From assembly GCF_021206925.1 (NCBI RefSeq), contig NZ_JAJPRF010000002.1, forward strand, positions 186,001 to 250,000: a DNA stretch of 64,000 nt. The letters run 5' to 3'. A program made the position numbers and the translations under genes. Origin of the DNA: Rhodoflexus caldus. GTDB lineage: Bacteria > Bacteroidota > Bacteroidia > Cytophagales > Thermoflexibacteraceae. Positions 50,377 to 60,060 of the stretch are shown in pieces. The notes under the pieces were generated by a model. The model ran no database searches. It was not told the DNA's origin and saw only the letters and a list, made by a program, of their open reading frames with translations. The stretch's first letter is position 1; each line of letters opens with the position of its first letter.

Positions 50377-52392
50377 ATGAGAGAAGATATTGCTTTTAAA
50401 AACCAACTGCTTGTATCAGTATTTTGTTACATACTGGCAGTTGGTTTTGTTTTATTCAACATTATTGCCCGAATAGGTTTTACTTTACCTATTCAAGAAT
50501 ATTTTTTGGCAGCAGGTTTAAGTTTTTTCTTATGTAGTTTGGGCATAGGCAGCTTTCTTTTATTAAAAAAAAGTATAGTATTTGAGTTGCCATACTTTAC
50601 ACTAATTATATTATTGAGTATAATTGTTTTATCATTTTTGCCTTCCTATCTCTTTCCTGCCATTGGATACATTATTTCAGCTGTTGGTTGGCTTTCAATG
50701 CTATATGTATGTTATCTGGTATGGATAAATTTTAATTATAAATATAATATTTACTTTGTATTGATTGCAAGTTCTTTTACTTTATGGTGTATTACGGCAG
50801 TTTATTATCACAGCGGCTATGTTACACCGCTATTTCTTGAAGAACTTTCATTAGGTATTGCTCAAATAGATTTACTTTTTCATTTGAGTATTGCACAAAT
50901 GATTAAAACTTACGGTATAGTAAGCACTGGCTTAGATGGGATTCCGTATGTAGCTTATCATTTTGGCAGTCACTGGATTTTTACAAGACTCTCCTTGTTA
51001 TTCAATGCGCCTTTACATCAGGTATACAATATTTTTTATCCTGTATGCTTTATTCCCTTGTTCTATTATTGGCTAATTCAAGCCGCATTAGCCATCAGTT
51101 CTTTTTATGGTAGTTCAATAAACTTATCCCTTGAAGAGTCATCAGGTAAGTTGTTTTGGATGATGATGTTTGTGATTTTTGTAGGCTTTTTGACTATTCA
51201 TGCAGGATATAATTTTGGAATAGATAAATCCTATTTGGTTTCTCAATCCTACCTGTTCAGTTTGATATTTTTGTTTATTATATGTGTCGTATTATTTAGA
51301 TTGGGAAATACCGGGTTAGGGAATGTAATTATTGCTAAGGCTATCGTTGTCACATTAGTCGTTATTGCATACCTGATGAAAATGTCTGTGGGGTTGATGA
51401 TGATTCCTTTATTGGGATATCTGCAATTTAGAAAAGATATTTTCTTTAGATGGGATAATATGTTTTTTTGGACTGTAGGATTGCTTTGTGTATTCTTCAC
51501 TCATAAACTTGTAAGTAGTTCATATCAATTAAATTTTACGCTGTTACATTATTTAAGAAACTTCACAGAAACCTCTTTATGGTATATCACTATACCTATC
51601 TACTTTATTATACCGATACTATTCTGTTTGGTACACTATCATCATAGGACAAATCAATCTAAATCAGGGTTGATTCAAATGCTATCTGAAAATAAAATTT
51701 TGGATATAGAGTTGGTAGCCATATTTATCTTTATGTCAGTAATACCGGGTTCAATTCTGTTAATACCAGGTAATAGTGCCAACTATTTTTCAGATGTCCC
51801 CCGGCAAACAGGTAATGTATTATTATTAGGCAGTACAGTATTACTCTATCAAATCATTAAGGAGTTTTACAAGAGTACATTTTTTAGGTTATTACTACAT
51901 GGATTTATTATCATTATTACTTTATCGGTGTTTAGTAACATCTTCTATCAAGCACGCTGGGTAGCTTCTAAAAATTTTGATGTTCGCTATGGTTTTACAG
52001 GACGAAATGTAAGGATTAGTCAGTCTTACCGTACAATACAACAAAAGTTTCAATCGCGGAAAGAACATGACTATATTGCTGTGCTTGACAGTATGGATCG
52101 GCTGCCCATTAGCCAGAAGAGAGCATATATTTTGAGTATACCGCGTACAGATGCTTACTACAAAAGACTCGGTACATTCACCAGCTCATTTGTTGCACCG
52201 GCACTATCAGGTATTGCACTCATAAATGGTTTACCGGAAGGTAGTGAAAATAGAGGCGATTATAGTTTCTCCGTTTATGCCAAGCGCAACTTACAGTATA
52301 TTGACAGTTCTAATAATCCCGACCTTGTGCAAAGATTACAAAAACTTAATATTTCGGATAAAAAAATCATTACTTTGAATACTGATTTTTGA
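50377..52392 (+). CDS. AT-rich multi-pass membrane protein, possibly GT-C-type glycosyltransferase
   Basis: The 671-residue product has about 13 hydrophobic segments and a soluble C-terminal region (about 550-671). The first large loop holds GIAQIDLLFHLSIAQMIKTY and GIPYVAYHFGSHWIF, which recall the acidic-plus-His loop motifs of GT-C membrane glycosyltransferases; that reading is tentative. Base composition is clearly more AT-rich than its neighbours, with many tta, att and aaa codons, which suggests a different origin, as is usual for surface-polymer genes. It is tightly spaced (6 bases from the kinase gene, 5 bases to the GT2 gene), so it is transcribed with them and may build or modify a lipid-linked saccharide. 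Confidence 0.6.
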   Translation: MREDIAFKNQLLVSVFCYILAVGFVLFNIIARIGFTLPIQEYFLAAGLSFFLCSLGIGSFLLLKKSIVFELPYFTLIILLSIIVLSFLPSYLFPAIGYIISAVGWLSMLYVCYLVWINFNYKYNIYFVLIASSFTLWCITAVYYHSGYVTPLFLEELSLGIAQIDLLFHLSIAQMIKTYGIVSTGLDGIPYVAYHFGSHWIFTRLSLLFNAPLHQVYNIFYPVCFIPLFYYWLIQAALAISSFYGSSINLSLEESSGKLFWMMMFVIFVGFLTIHAGYNFGIDKSYLVSQSYLFSLIFLFIICVVLFRLGNTGLGNVIIAKAIVVTLVVIAYLMKMSVGLMMIPLLGYLQFRKDIFFRWDNMFFWTVGLLCVFFTHKLVSSSYQLNFTLLHYLRNFTETSLWYITIPIYFIIPILFCLVHYHHRTNQSKSGLIQMLSENKILDIELVAIFIFMSVIPGSILLIPGNSANYFSDVPRQTGNVLLLGSTVLLYQIIKEFYKSTFFRLLLHGFIIIITLSVFSNIFYQARWVASKNFDVRYGFTGRNVRISQSYRTIQQKFQSRKEHDYIAVLDSMDRLPISQKRAYILSIPRTDAYYKRLGTFTSSFVAPALSGIALINGLPEGSENRGDYSFSVYAKRNLQYIDSSNNPDLVQRLQKLNISDKKIITLNTDF

Positions 52393-52397
52393 GCTAA

Positions 52398-53396
52398 ATG
52401 AACACAAATAAACTTGATATTTCCGTCGTCATTCCTGCCTACAACGAAGACGAATCCCTGCCGGAATTATGTGCGTGGATTGACAGAGTCATGCAGGCAA
52501 ATCACTTTGCTTATGAAGTGATTATTGTAGACGATGGCAGCACAGACCGTACATGGGAGGTCATTAAGCACATAGGAGAACAGAACTCCCATGTGAGGGG
52601 AATTTCCTTCCGGCGCAACTATGGCAAATCTGCTGCGCTGCATGTGGGTTTCAGAGCAGCCCAAGGCAATGTAGTTATCACCATGGATGCTGATATGCAG
52701 GACAGCCCCGATGAAATTCCCGAGCTTTACGATATGATTGTCAAAGATAAATTTGACATGGTATCAGGCTGGAAAAAGAAACGATACGACCCGCTTAGCA
52801 AAACCATTCCCACCAAACTTTTCAACGCAGCCACACGGCAGGTATCAGGTATTTATTTGCATGATTTTAACTGCGGGCTCAAAGCCTATCGGCAGGCAGT
52901 TGTAAAAAATATTGAAGTGTATGGCGAAATGCATCGCTACATACCATTGCTTGCCAAGTGGGCCGGGTTTAAAAAAATAGGAGAGAAGATAGTAGAACAT
53001 CGCCCCCGAAAATACGGTGTAACCAAGTTTGGTCTGGAACGGTTTATTTACGGCTTTTTGGATTTAATGTCCATTGTCTTTGTGGGTAAATTCCGTAAAC
53101 GACCGATGCACTTTTTTGGTACTATCGGGCTGCTGGTGTTTTTATTGGGCGGTGGTATTGCATTTTTCCTGACAGTTGAAAAGTTTATCAAGTCGCAGCC
53201 GGGTATGCCTCCGCCGCGCGATGTGGTAGACCAACCCTTATTTTTTCTGGCACTGACTGCCGCCATCATCGGTACTCAACTGTTTCTGGCCGGTTTTTTG
53301 GCAGAAATGATATCGCTTGCCTCACCCAACAGAAACGATTATGTAATTGCGGAACGCTCCAATTTTGATTCAGCCGGTAGTCATGCTCAGTATTGA
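52398..53396 (+). CDS. GT2 family glycosyltransferase (polyprenyl-phosphate sugar transferase-like)
   Basis: The 332-residue protein has an N-terminal GT-A domain (ISVVIPAYNEDESLPELCAW, EVIIVDDGSTDRTWEVI, VVITMDADMQDSPDEIPELY with the DxD motif) and two C-terminal membrane segments (about 230-300, FFGTIGLLVFLLGGGIAFFL and PLFFLALTAAIIGTQLFLAG). This matches the DPM1/GtrB/ArnC-like group, which makes polyprenyl-phosphate sugars as donors for GT-C enzymes. That role would fit the membrane protein encoded just upstream. Its last 14 bases overlap the ABC ATPase gene. Confidence 0.9.
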   Translation: MNTNKLDISVVIPAYNEDESLPELCAWIDRVMQANHFAYEVIIVDDGSTDRTWEVIKHIGEQNSHVRGISFRRNYGKSAALHVGFRAAQGNVVITMDADMQDSPDEIPELYDMIVKDKFDMVSGWKKKRYDPLSKTIPTKLFNAATRQVSGIYLHDFNCGLKAYRQAVVKNIEVYGEMHRYIPLLAKWAGFKKIGEKIVEHRPRKYGVTKFGLERFIYGFLDLMSIVFVGKFRKRPMHFFGTIGLLVFLLGGGIAFFLTVEKFIKSQPGMPPPRDVVDQPLFFLALTAAIIGTQLFLAGFLAEMISLASPNRNDYVIAERSNFDSAGSHAQY

Positions 53397-54399
53397 TAAG
53401 GTGTGTATTACGTACCCGAATGCTTCGCAGCCGGCTCTTCGCGAGGTGAGTTTGGAGGTCAGTAGAGGCGAATTAGTAGCCATTATTGGCGAAAGCGGTT
53501 GCGGTAAAACAACTTTGCTCAGATTAATAGCGGGCTTGGAGAAACCGCAAAAAGGCAGCATCAGCATAGGGGGGAGGGTAGTGGCTTCTCCCACCGAGTG
53601 GCTCAAACCCGAAAAGCGAAAAATCGGCATGGTTTTTCAAGATTATGCGCTTTTCCCACACCTGAATGTTGCAGATAATGTGTGTTTTGGACTTTCAGAG
53701 GACAAGTCGCTGCAAAAAAAGCGCATGGGAGAGGTGTTGGAATTAGTTGGCCTGACCGGATACGAAAAGCGATACCCGCATCAATTGTCGGGCGGGCAAC
53801 AGCAAAGAGTAGCCATTGCTCGTGCACTTGCCCCTCGTCCCGAATTGCTTTTGTTGGATGAGCCTTTCAGCAATCTGGATGAACTGTTGAAAGACCAAGT
53901 GCGCGATGAACTGTTTGACTTGCTCAACAATCTGGATATTACAACGCTGTTTGTTACACACGACACGCGCGATACGCTGGCAACTGCTGACCGCATTGCC
54001 GTCCTCAAAGAAGGGATGCTTCAGCAATACGGCAAACCGCAAAGTTTATACTACGAACCTGTAAATGAGTACGTTGCCATATTTCTGGGAAAAGCCAACC
54101 TCATACCGGTACACGATGGAACAGTTTTGCAATCTCCCTTAGGCAACTTTATCAAACCGCCTCATGTAAACTTTCCTGTTGCCAATATATGTATCAGGCC
54201 TGAGAGTATCCACCTCGCGCCGGCATCTCCGTCGCAGGGTGAGGGAGTAGTAAAAAAAATCCGCTTCTTTGGCAGTTATTGCGAATATACCATTGCAGGA
54301 GAGGGCTGGCAACTAATTGCCAAAACCCAATTTATCCCTGATATTCAAGTAGATAACCGTGTGTATGTAACTATTACCCAATATGCTTGCCTGCCCTGA
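53383..54399 (+). CDS. ABC transporter ATP-binding protein (FbpC/PotA type)
   Basis: The 338-residue ATPase has Walker A IIGESGCGKTTLLRL, the Q-loop MVFQDYALFPHL, signature LSGGQQQRVAIARAL, Walker B LLLLDEPFSNLD and the switch His in FVTHDTRDTLAT. The C-terminal 100 residues form a TOBE-like domain (CIRPESIHLAPA). This arrangement belongs to importers of iron(III), polyamine, sulfate or molybdate; no permease or binding-protein gene is nearby, so the cargo is unknown. I chose ATG 53383, which overlaps the GT2 gene by 14 bases, because it starts directly before the first strand (LSIDKVCITYP). Confidence 0.9.
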   Translation: MLSIDKVCITYPNASQPALREVSLEVSRGELVAIIGESGCGKTTLLRLIAGLEKPQKGSISIGGRVVASPTEWLKPEKRKIGMVFQDYALFPHLNVADNVCFGLSEDKSLQKKRMGEVLELVGLTGYEKRYPHQLSGGQQQRVAIARALAPRPELLLLDEPFSNLDELLKDQVRDELFDLLNNLDITTLFVTHDTRDTLATADRIAVLKEGMLQQYGKPQSLYYEPVNEYVAIFLGKANLIPVHDGTVLQSPLGNFIKPPHVNFPVANICIRPESIHLAPASPSQGEGVVKKIRFFGSYCEYTIAGEGWQLIAKTQFIPDIQVDNRVYVTITQYACLP

Positions 54400-54451
54400 A
54401 ACTTGGCGATAAAATTGCACGTAAGTAAAAAGAAACCATATCACTACTGCC

Positions 54452-55270
54452 ATGAGACTCCTAACAAACACTATTGTATTCATATTTCTTTTGATGGCGG
54501 CCTGCCAAACCGTGCCTGTTACAGGTAGAAGGCAACTCAGCCTGATTCCACAGAGTGAACTGCTCGCCATGAGTGCCACCCAATACAGCCAGTTTCTGCA
54601 ACAAAACCGCCTCTCTACCAATGCACAGGCTACTGCAACCGTTAAACGAGTAGGGCAGCGCATCAAGGAGTCCGTAGAAAAGTACATGGCAGAAATGAAC
54701 ATGTCCGACCGTCTGAACGGTTTCAATTGGGAATTTAATCTGGTTGAGAGCGAGCAGGTTAATGCGTGGTGTATGCCCGGCGGAAAGGTGGTTATCTATA
54801 CAGGTATATTGCCTGTATGTAAAGATGAAGACGGGCTTGCCGTAGTAATGGGACATGAAATTGCACATGCAATTGCCGGACACGGCGATGAACGGATGAG
54901 CCAAAGTGTTTTAGCGATGGTTGGTCAGGTTGGTTTAGCCGTGGCACTCAGTAATAAACCGCGTGAAACCCAAGCAGCATGGATGGCAGCTTACGGCATT
55001 GGTACTCAGGTGGGTATCTTGCTACCATTTAGCCGCAAGCAAGAGTCGGAAGCTGATGAAATCGGGTTGATGTTTTCTGCTTATGCAGGCTATGACCCGC
55101 GGGAAGCACCTAAATTTTGGGAGCGCATGGCAGCAACCAACCGCAATGCGCCCCCTGAATTTTTATCTACGCACCCATCCAGCCAGACACGTATCAACCA
55201 CTTAAACTCCTTGATTCCCAAAGCGATGGAGTTCTACAACAAATCGCCTTACAAGGGCAATGCACGTTAA
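54452..55270 (+). CDS. M48 family metallopeptidase, lipoprotein
   Basis: The 272-residue protein has a lipoprotein signal (TIVFIFLLMAAC) and a single M48 domain. The zinc site is MGHEIAHAIAGHGDERM with H135, E136 and H139, and the third ligand is in KQESEADEIGLMFSAYAGYD. It resembles the LoiP/YcaL group of envelope-bound proteases, which degrade misfolded envelope proteins. The mature protein lacks the transmembrane helices of HtpX. The gene is 52 bases after the ABC ATPase gene and 6 bases from the convergent OmpA-family gene. Confidence 0.93.
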   Translation: MRLLTNTIVFIFLLMAACQTVPVTGRRQLSLIPQSELLAMSATQYSQFLQQNRLSTNAQATATVKRVGQRIKESVEKYMAEMNMSDRLNGFNWEFNLVESEQVNAWCMPGGKVVIYTGILPVCKDEDGLAVVMGHEIAHAIAGHGDERMSQSVLAMVGQVGLAVALSNKPRETQAAWMAAYGIGTQVGILLPFSRKQESEADEIGLMFSAYAGYDPREAPKFWERMAATNRNAPPEFLSTHPSSQTRINHLNSLIPKAMEFYNKSPYKGNAR

Positions 55271-55276
55271 AAAGGC

Positions 55277-56533
55277 CTATTCATTGGTAATCAATTGAAA
55301 TTCTACACGGCGATTTTTCTTCCGATTGGCCTCATTGGTATTGGGTACTTTGGGAGAAGATTCGCCGTATCCCTTGGGTTTCAGTTGCTTAGAAGGGACT
55401 CCTATATCTAACAAGTAAGCCACTACGCTTTCAGCTCTTTGTTGGGAGAGTTGCAGATTCATGTCATCATTCCCTTGGTCATCTGTATGTGCACCAATTT
55501 CAAGCATCAGCTTAGGTTTGGATATGAGTAAGCGGGCTAATTTTTCTAAACCCTTTTTTGCAGCGGGGTTAAGCTCTGTGGAGCCACTGGCAAACGTAAG
55601 TTCGCCTAATTGGAAAGGTTCTCCGGTAATATTGTCGTAAATTTTGCCATCATAAATACTCAATCCGCTGAAATCCATTTTTACGGGCAGTTGCGTAGTG
55701 AAAACTTCGCTCTGATTCAGTTTCCCGTCGCCAAGCCTTCGCCAACGAACAAAGTAGAGTATCTTATTTTTAGAAATACTACTCCAACTCTCATCCGCGG
55801 TAGAATTCAGCGAATCTAAACTGACAGGAAATGTCCACTTGCCGTTGGGTTGCAAGGTAGCGGCATACAAATCCCAGCCGCCAACACTCCCCGAGCGATT
55901 GCTTGAAAAAAGCAGCGTTTTTCCATCGTCAAGAATTTTTGGAAAAACATTCATTTCATCAGGATTTTCAGGATTAATGGGGGAGGGCAGCGGCGAAGGT
56001 TTCCCCCATGCACCTTTTGCATCTTTTTTTGCGATAAAAATTTTACCGTTATTTTCAAAATACAATGTTTTGCCGTCAGGACTAACGGAGGGGGAGGCCG
56101 CCAAATCGTTTTTAATCACCTCCGTGTGCTTATTATTCGCTATGTCATATACCCAGATACCTTTGTCGCGGCTTGGCGCTTCATCACTTTTCGGGTCATA
56201 TTCGTAGTAAATTTGCTTGCCGTCATAGGTAATGAACGGCGTACCGGCACGAAAAAGATATTTGCCTTTTTTATCTTTCTGCGAGAAGACAGGCATCAAC
56301 TCAGGTTCGCTGCAAGTAGAGTCCGATAACAATTCGGTGCGAAATAATACGGGTTGTGCTTCCCATTGACGGTCTATTCGCTTGAAAATCAAATATTTAC
56401 CATCAGGACTCACAGCCAACTCAGATGCAGCCAAAGGTTTTCCCGAATTGGCTATTTTCAGTTGACGAATTTGTGCCTGAGTTGTTAACGCAGTACAAAA
56501 CAGCATCACGCCAAATATTGCAGTAAATTTCAT
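55277..56533 (-). CDS. OmpA family protein with PD40 (WD40-like) repeats
   Basis: The 418-residue product has a signal peptide (FTAIFGVMLFCTALTTQA), a beta-propeller built of PD40 repeats (for example AVSPDGKYLIFKRID, VSPDGKTLYFENNGKIFIAK, ILDDGKTLLFSSNRSGSVGG) and a C-terminal OmpA domain (FASGSTELNPAAKKGLEKLA, then LEIGAHTDDQGNDDMNLQLS and KPKGYGESSPKVPN) that should bind peptidoglycan. Such proteins link the outer membrane to the cell wall. I chose ATG 56533 so that the signal peptide is at the N-terminus. It stands alone. Confidence 0.92.
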   Translation of the reverse strand: MKFTAIFGVMLFCTALTTQAQIRQLKIANSGKPLAASELAVSPDGKYLIFKRIDRQWEAQPVLFRTELLSDSTCSEPELMPVFSQKDKKGKYLFRAGTPFITYDGKQIYYEYDPKSDEAPSRDKGIWVYDIANNKHTEVIKNDLAASPSVSPDGKTLYFENNGKIFIAKKDAKGAWGKPSPLPSPINPENPDEMNVFPKILDDGKTLLFSSNRSGSVGGWDLYAATLQPNGKWTFPVSLDSLNSTADESWSSISKNKILYFVRWRRLGDGKLNQSEVFTTQLPVKMDFSGLSIYDGKIYDNITGEPFQLGELTFASGSTELNPAAKKGLEKLARLLISKPKLMLEIGAHTDDQGNDDMNLQLSQQRAESVVAYLLDIGVPSKQLKPKGYGESSPKVPNTNEANRKKNRRVEFQLITNE

Positions 56534-56804
56534 GGTAATAACTTGTTGAGTAGTTGTTATTGGTTGCAACAAATTTTACGCCTTAAATGATAACCCGATG
56601 GATTTCAAACAATTAGGTGCTCATGCAACAACATAAGGCCGAAACTGTAACAGGATGAAATTTGAGCAGATAACCGACAATAGGGCTTTGATTATCATTT
56701 AACATAAGATAAGTTATAATACATTTTTTAATATTTTCTTTTATACTAAATTGCGTTCCGCATTCGTTTAAATATTGCATTTACACGGTGCACAACAACC
56801 CTAT

Positions 56805-58748
56805 ATGACCTGTAAAAAAACTGCATACTTTTTTTTGCTTATTGCTATGGTTGTCTTAGTACGCCACAGAGTTTATGGCGGAGAAACCGATAGCTTGCAA
56901 ACAGCGCTGCAATCAGCTACTTCTGACAGCGTTAAAGGGTTGATATACTTGCAATTAGCTAAGCGAGCATCATTGGCAGAGCCTGTTAAAGGATTTGAAT
57001 ACCTGAACAAAGGTTTGGATTTAGGAGCATCGGTAGGCCGAATAGTACGTGCCGAACTACAGATGGAACTTGGGAACTATCAGCGTTTAACAGGCGACTA
57101 TTCAAATGCCATAAAAAACATTCTGGCTGCTTTGGCAATTTTTGAAGACAGGAAGCATACATATGCAAATAATGCAGAAAAAATCAACGTGCGGCGTAAA
57201 ACAGCCAATTGTTATAATAATCTTGCGATTGCCTATTTTATTTCCGGCAAATCGGATGAAGCCGAACAGATGCTAAAAAAAGCTCTTGCCTTATACGAAC
57301 AACTCAACGACGACTCTAACGTATCAACCGTATTGAATAATATTGGTGAACTGTATCAAAAGCGCGGCAATCCTAAAACAGCCGAAGAGTATTACAAAAA
57401 AGCTTATAATATAGCGCTTTCACAAAACGATTTGCATTTGCAATCGGTTTTGATGAATAACTTTGGCGACACCAATTATAATCTTGGAAAATACTCGCGC
57501 GCCATTTATTTCCAAGGACGTGCCCTTAGAATGGCCAACGACCTGAAAGATGTAGAGGGTATCTCCTACTCCTATCTTGCGCTTGCAAAAGCATATCATA
57601 AGCTATTCAATTATGACTCTGCACTTTATTGCGGACAACGTGGACTTACCCTTGCAAAGGAAAATAAGATTAACTATCTGATAAAAGACGGGTTGTTTAT
57701 TTTAAAAGATATCCACTTTTCCGAAGGTGATTTTGAAAAGGCAATGCGCTATGCCGATTCTGTTATATTCTTAATGGATACTATTTACACTCAAGACAAA
57801 AATAAATTAATTAACCAAAGTCAGCTTCAATATGAGCTTGGCAGGCAGCAAAGTCAGATAGAACTTTTAGAAAAAGAAAGTATTATTAACAATCAAAAAC
57901 TGGTTAATGCAGAGTTGAATAAAAATATTGTCTATACAATTCTGGCAGCGGTTATTATCATTGCTTCTATGCTCTTTTATTATTGGCGTGAGCGTCAAAT
58001 TCAAAATGATAAACTTTCTTATAAAAATCAGGTGCTTGATGCCAAAAATAAAGAATTAAAAATGCTTAATGATACCAAGGACAAGTTGTTTTCTATTATT
58101 TCACACGACTTGCGTGCACCATTAAGCGCTTTGAAAAACGTGTTGGATTTAGTGGACTTTAATTTGCTTTCTCCCTCCGATTTTACTCAACTTGCTACCG
58201 ATGTCAGAAAAAATTTAAAAAATATACTTTACACGCTCAACAACTTACTCGAGTGGTCTTACTCACAGATTAAAACGGGCGATACTATTAACCCTGAAGT
58301 TAATGATTTGAAGGAAATTATTCAAGAGACTATTTTCTTTTACGAGGAGGTAGCGCGTCAAAAAGAAATTGATATTATTGCCAACATTAGCGATAAGGCC
58401 TTGGCCAAAGCCGATAAAAATCATTTGCGATTTGTGCTTCGCAATTTGCTTAATAATGCAATTAAGTTCTCTTATCCGCGCAGTGAAGTGCTTATAGAAG
58501 CTGTTACTCTCCCCGACAACAGGGTTGAAATCGCCGTAAAAGACAAAGGTGCAGGTATTGAAGATACAGTTAAAGAGCAATTATTCTCTCCCAGCGTTCG
58601 CTCTGCCAAAGGAACGGCCGGCGAACAGGGCACCGGCCTTGGCTTATTACTTTGTAAAGATTTTATTGAGAAAAACGGCGGAGAAATCTCTGTTGACAGT
58701 GAAGTAGGAAAAGGTACAACCTTCAAAATTATTTTGTGGCATCAGTAG
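56805..58748 (+). CDS. TPR-containing sensor histidine kinase
   Basis: The 647-residue protein has a signal or first membrane segment (TAYFFLLIAMVVLV), about eight TPR units in the periplasmic part (for example NLAIAYFISGKSDEAEQMLK), a coiled coil, a second membrane segment near 370-390 (IVYTILAAVIIIASMLFYYW), a HisKA domain with phospho-acceptor H434 in ISHDLRAPLSALKNVLD and an HATPase domain with RNLLNNAIKFSY, VKDKGAGI and GTGLGLLLCKDF. It should signal through a response regulator that is not in the window. Its last 20 bases overlap the end of the convergent nhaA gene. No ligand is known. Confidence 0.93.
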   Translation: MTCKKTAYFFLLIAMVVLVRHRVYGGETDSLQTALQSATSDSVKGLIYLQLAKRASLAEPVKGFEYLNKGLDLGASVGRIVRAELQMELGNYQRLTGDYSNAIKNILAALAIFEDRKHTYANNAEKINVRRKTANCYNNLAIAYFISGKSDEAEQMLKKALALYEQLNDDSNVSTVLNNIGELYQKRGNPKTAEEYYKKAYNIALSQNDLHLQSVLMNNFGDTNYNLGKYSRAIYFQGRALRMANDLKDVEGISYSYLALAKAYHKLFNYDSALYCGQRGLTLAKENKINYLIKDGLFILKDIHFSEGDFEKAMRYADSVIFLMDTIYTQDKNKLINQSQLQYELGRQQSQIELLEKESIINNQKLVNAELNKNIVYTILAAVIIIASMLFYYWRERQIQNDKLSYKNQVLDAKNKELKMLNDTKDKLFSIISHDLRAPLSALKNVLDLVDFNLLSPSDFTQLATDVRKNLKNILYTLNNLLEWSYSQIKTGDTINPEVNDLKEIIQETIFFYEEVARQKEIDIIANISDKALAKADKNHLRFVLRNLLNNAIKFSYPRSEVLIEAVTLPDNRVEIAVKDKGAGIEDTVKEQLFSPSVRSAKGTAGEQGTGLGLLLCKDFIEKNGGEISVDSEVGKGTTFKIILWHQ

Positions 58749-60060
58749 GATTAGCGGCGCTTCTCAAAATAATGTAGCCTGTAGCTCCGCTTACTAATGA
58801 GGCAAAAAGCACTCCCAACTTTGCCTTTTTAATCAGTTCAACATCGTTGTAAGCAAGCTCGGTGATAAACAATGACATGGTAAAGCCGATTCCGGCCAAC
58901 AACGCCACTCCCGTCATTTGTTTCCATGTGGTTTGCTGAGGTAGCTCTGCCCAGCCCAATTTAACAAGCAAGCTGCTTGAAAGCATAATGCCGATAAACT
59001 TACCGCCAATAAGACCTACTGCTACTGCCAAAGTAAGCGGTGTAAAGAGTTCTTGCCATAAATTGCCACCTAATTCGATACCTGCATTGGCAAGTGCAAA
59101 AACAGGCATTACTACATAGGCAACAAGCCCGTGCATACTATGTTCCAGTTTTTGCAGAGGTGTTTCGGCTGCCGCACACGTTTGCTTCATAGCTTCCAGA
59201 ATGTGCAACTGCTCTGCGGTCAGCAAAGGGTTGTTGTTCGGGTCAGCCGCGCGAAACTTTTGCAGCAATTCTTCCATCTCATCGCTAAACTCCTCTTCAT
59301 CTACTTTAACGGATGCGGGAATAGCCAATGCTGCCAATACACCTGCAATAGTTGCATGAACGCCCGACAATAAAAACGCCATCCAGAGTCCACCGATACC
59401 AAGCAAGCCGTAAATCAGTGTTTTGCGCACACCCATTACATTGGCAATTACCAAAAGTCCCAAAAAACCTATGCCTGTCATCAGGCTCAGAAAATCTATT
59501 TTAGAAGTGTAAAAAAAGGCAATAACCAACACTGCTCCAAGGTCATCAGCTATGGCGAGGGCTGTCAGAAATACTTTCAGTGCAATAGGTACGCGATTAC
59601 CCAGCAAGGACATGATACCCAACGCAAAAGCAATATCGGTTGCCATCGGAATCCCCCACCCTGCCGTTGCCGAAGGGTCGCTATTCAGCACAATAAAAAT
59701 CAGGGCCGGAATAATCATGCCTCCCAGACCTGCCATTATGGGCAAAACAGCATTTTTCAGATTGGAAAGTTCTCCGCCTACTACTTCCCGTTTCAGTTCA
59801 AGTCCAATAACAAAAAAGAAAACAGCCATTAGGCCGTCATTTATCCAGTGATGCAGCGTTTTATTCACCTCAAAGCCGCCAAACGAGATGCCTAACGGAG
59901 TTTCCCACAAGTGATGATAAGCATCTTTCCATGCCGAATTAGCCCAAATCATCGCAATTAATGCGCTGATAAACAATATGATACCTGCACTTGACTCATT
60001 GCGGATAAACTTATTAATCGGGCGTATCAGGATTTGTGCAATTTTGTTTCCTTTAACCAT
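58729..60060 (-). CDS. nhaA: Na+/H+ antiporter NhaA
   Basis: The 443-residue protein has the NhaA fold, with the ion-binding Asp pair in LTALAIADDLGAVLVIAFFY, the N-terminal FIRNESSAGIILFISALIAM and VFFFVIGLELKREVVGGELS, and the C-terminal VGLIGGKFIGIMLSS and GIGFTMSLFITELAY. It exchanges internal sodium for protons and so helps with salt and alkaline tolerance. The middle holds a charged loop (about 255-305) that is longer than in E. coli (388 residues). Its start overlaps the stop of the upstream gene (TAATG), so translation is probably coupled. Confidence 0.95.
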   Translation of the reverse strand: MVKGNKIAQILIRPINKFIRNESSAGIILFISALIAMIWANSAWKDAYHHLWETPLGISFGGFEVNKTLHHWINDGLMAVFFFVIGLELKREVVGGELSNLKNAVLPIMAGLGGMIIPALIFIVLNSDPSATAGWGIPMATDIAFALGIMSLLGNRVPIALKVFLTALAIADDLGAVLVIAFFYTSKIDFLSLMTGIGFLGLLVIANVMGVRKTLIYGLLGIGGLWMAFLLSGVHATIAGVLAALAIPASVKVDEEEFSDEMEELLQKFRAADPNNNPLLTAEQLHILEAMKQTCAAAETPLQKLEHSMHGLVAYVVMPVFALANAGIELGGNLWQELFTPLTLAVAVGLIGGKFIGIMLSSSLLVKLGWAELPQQTTWKQMTGVALLAGIGFTMSLFITELAYNDVELIKKAKLGVLFASLVSGATGYIILRSAANPTDATK

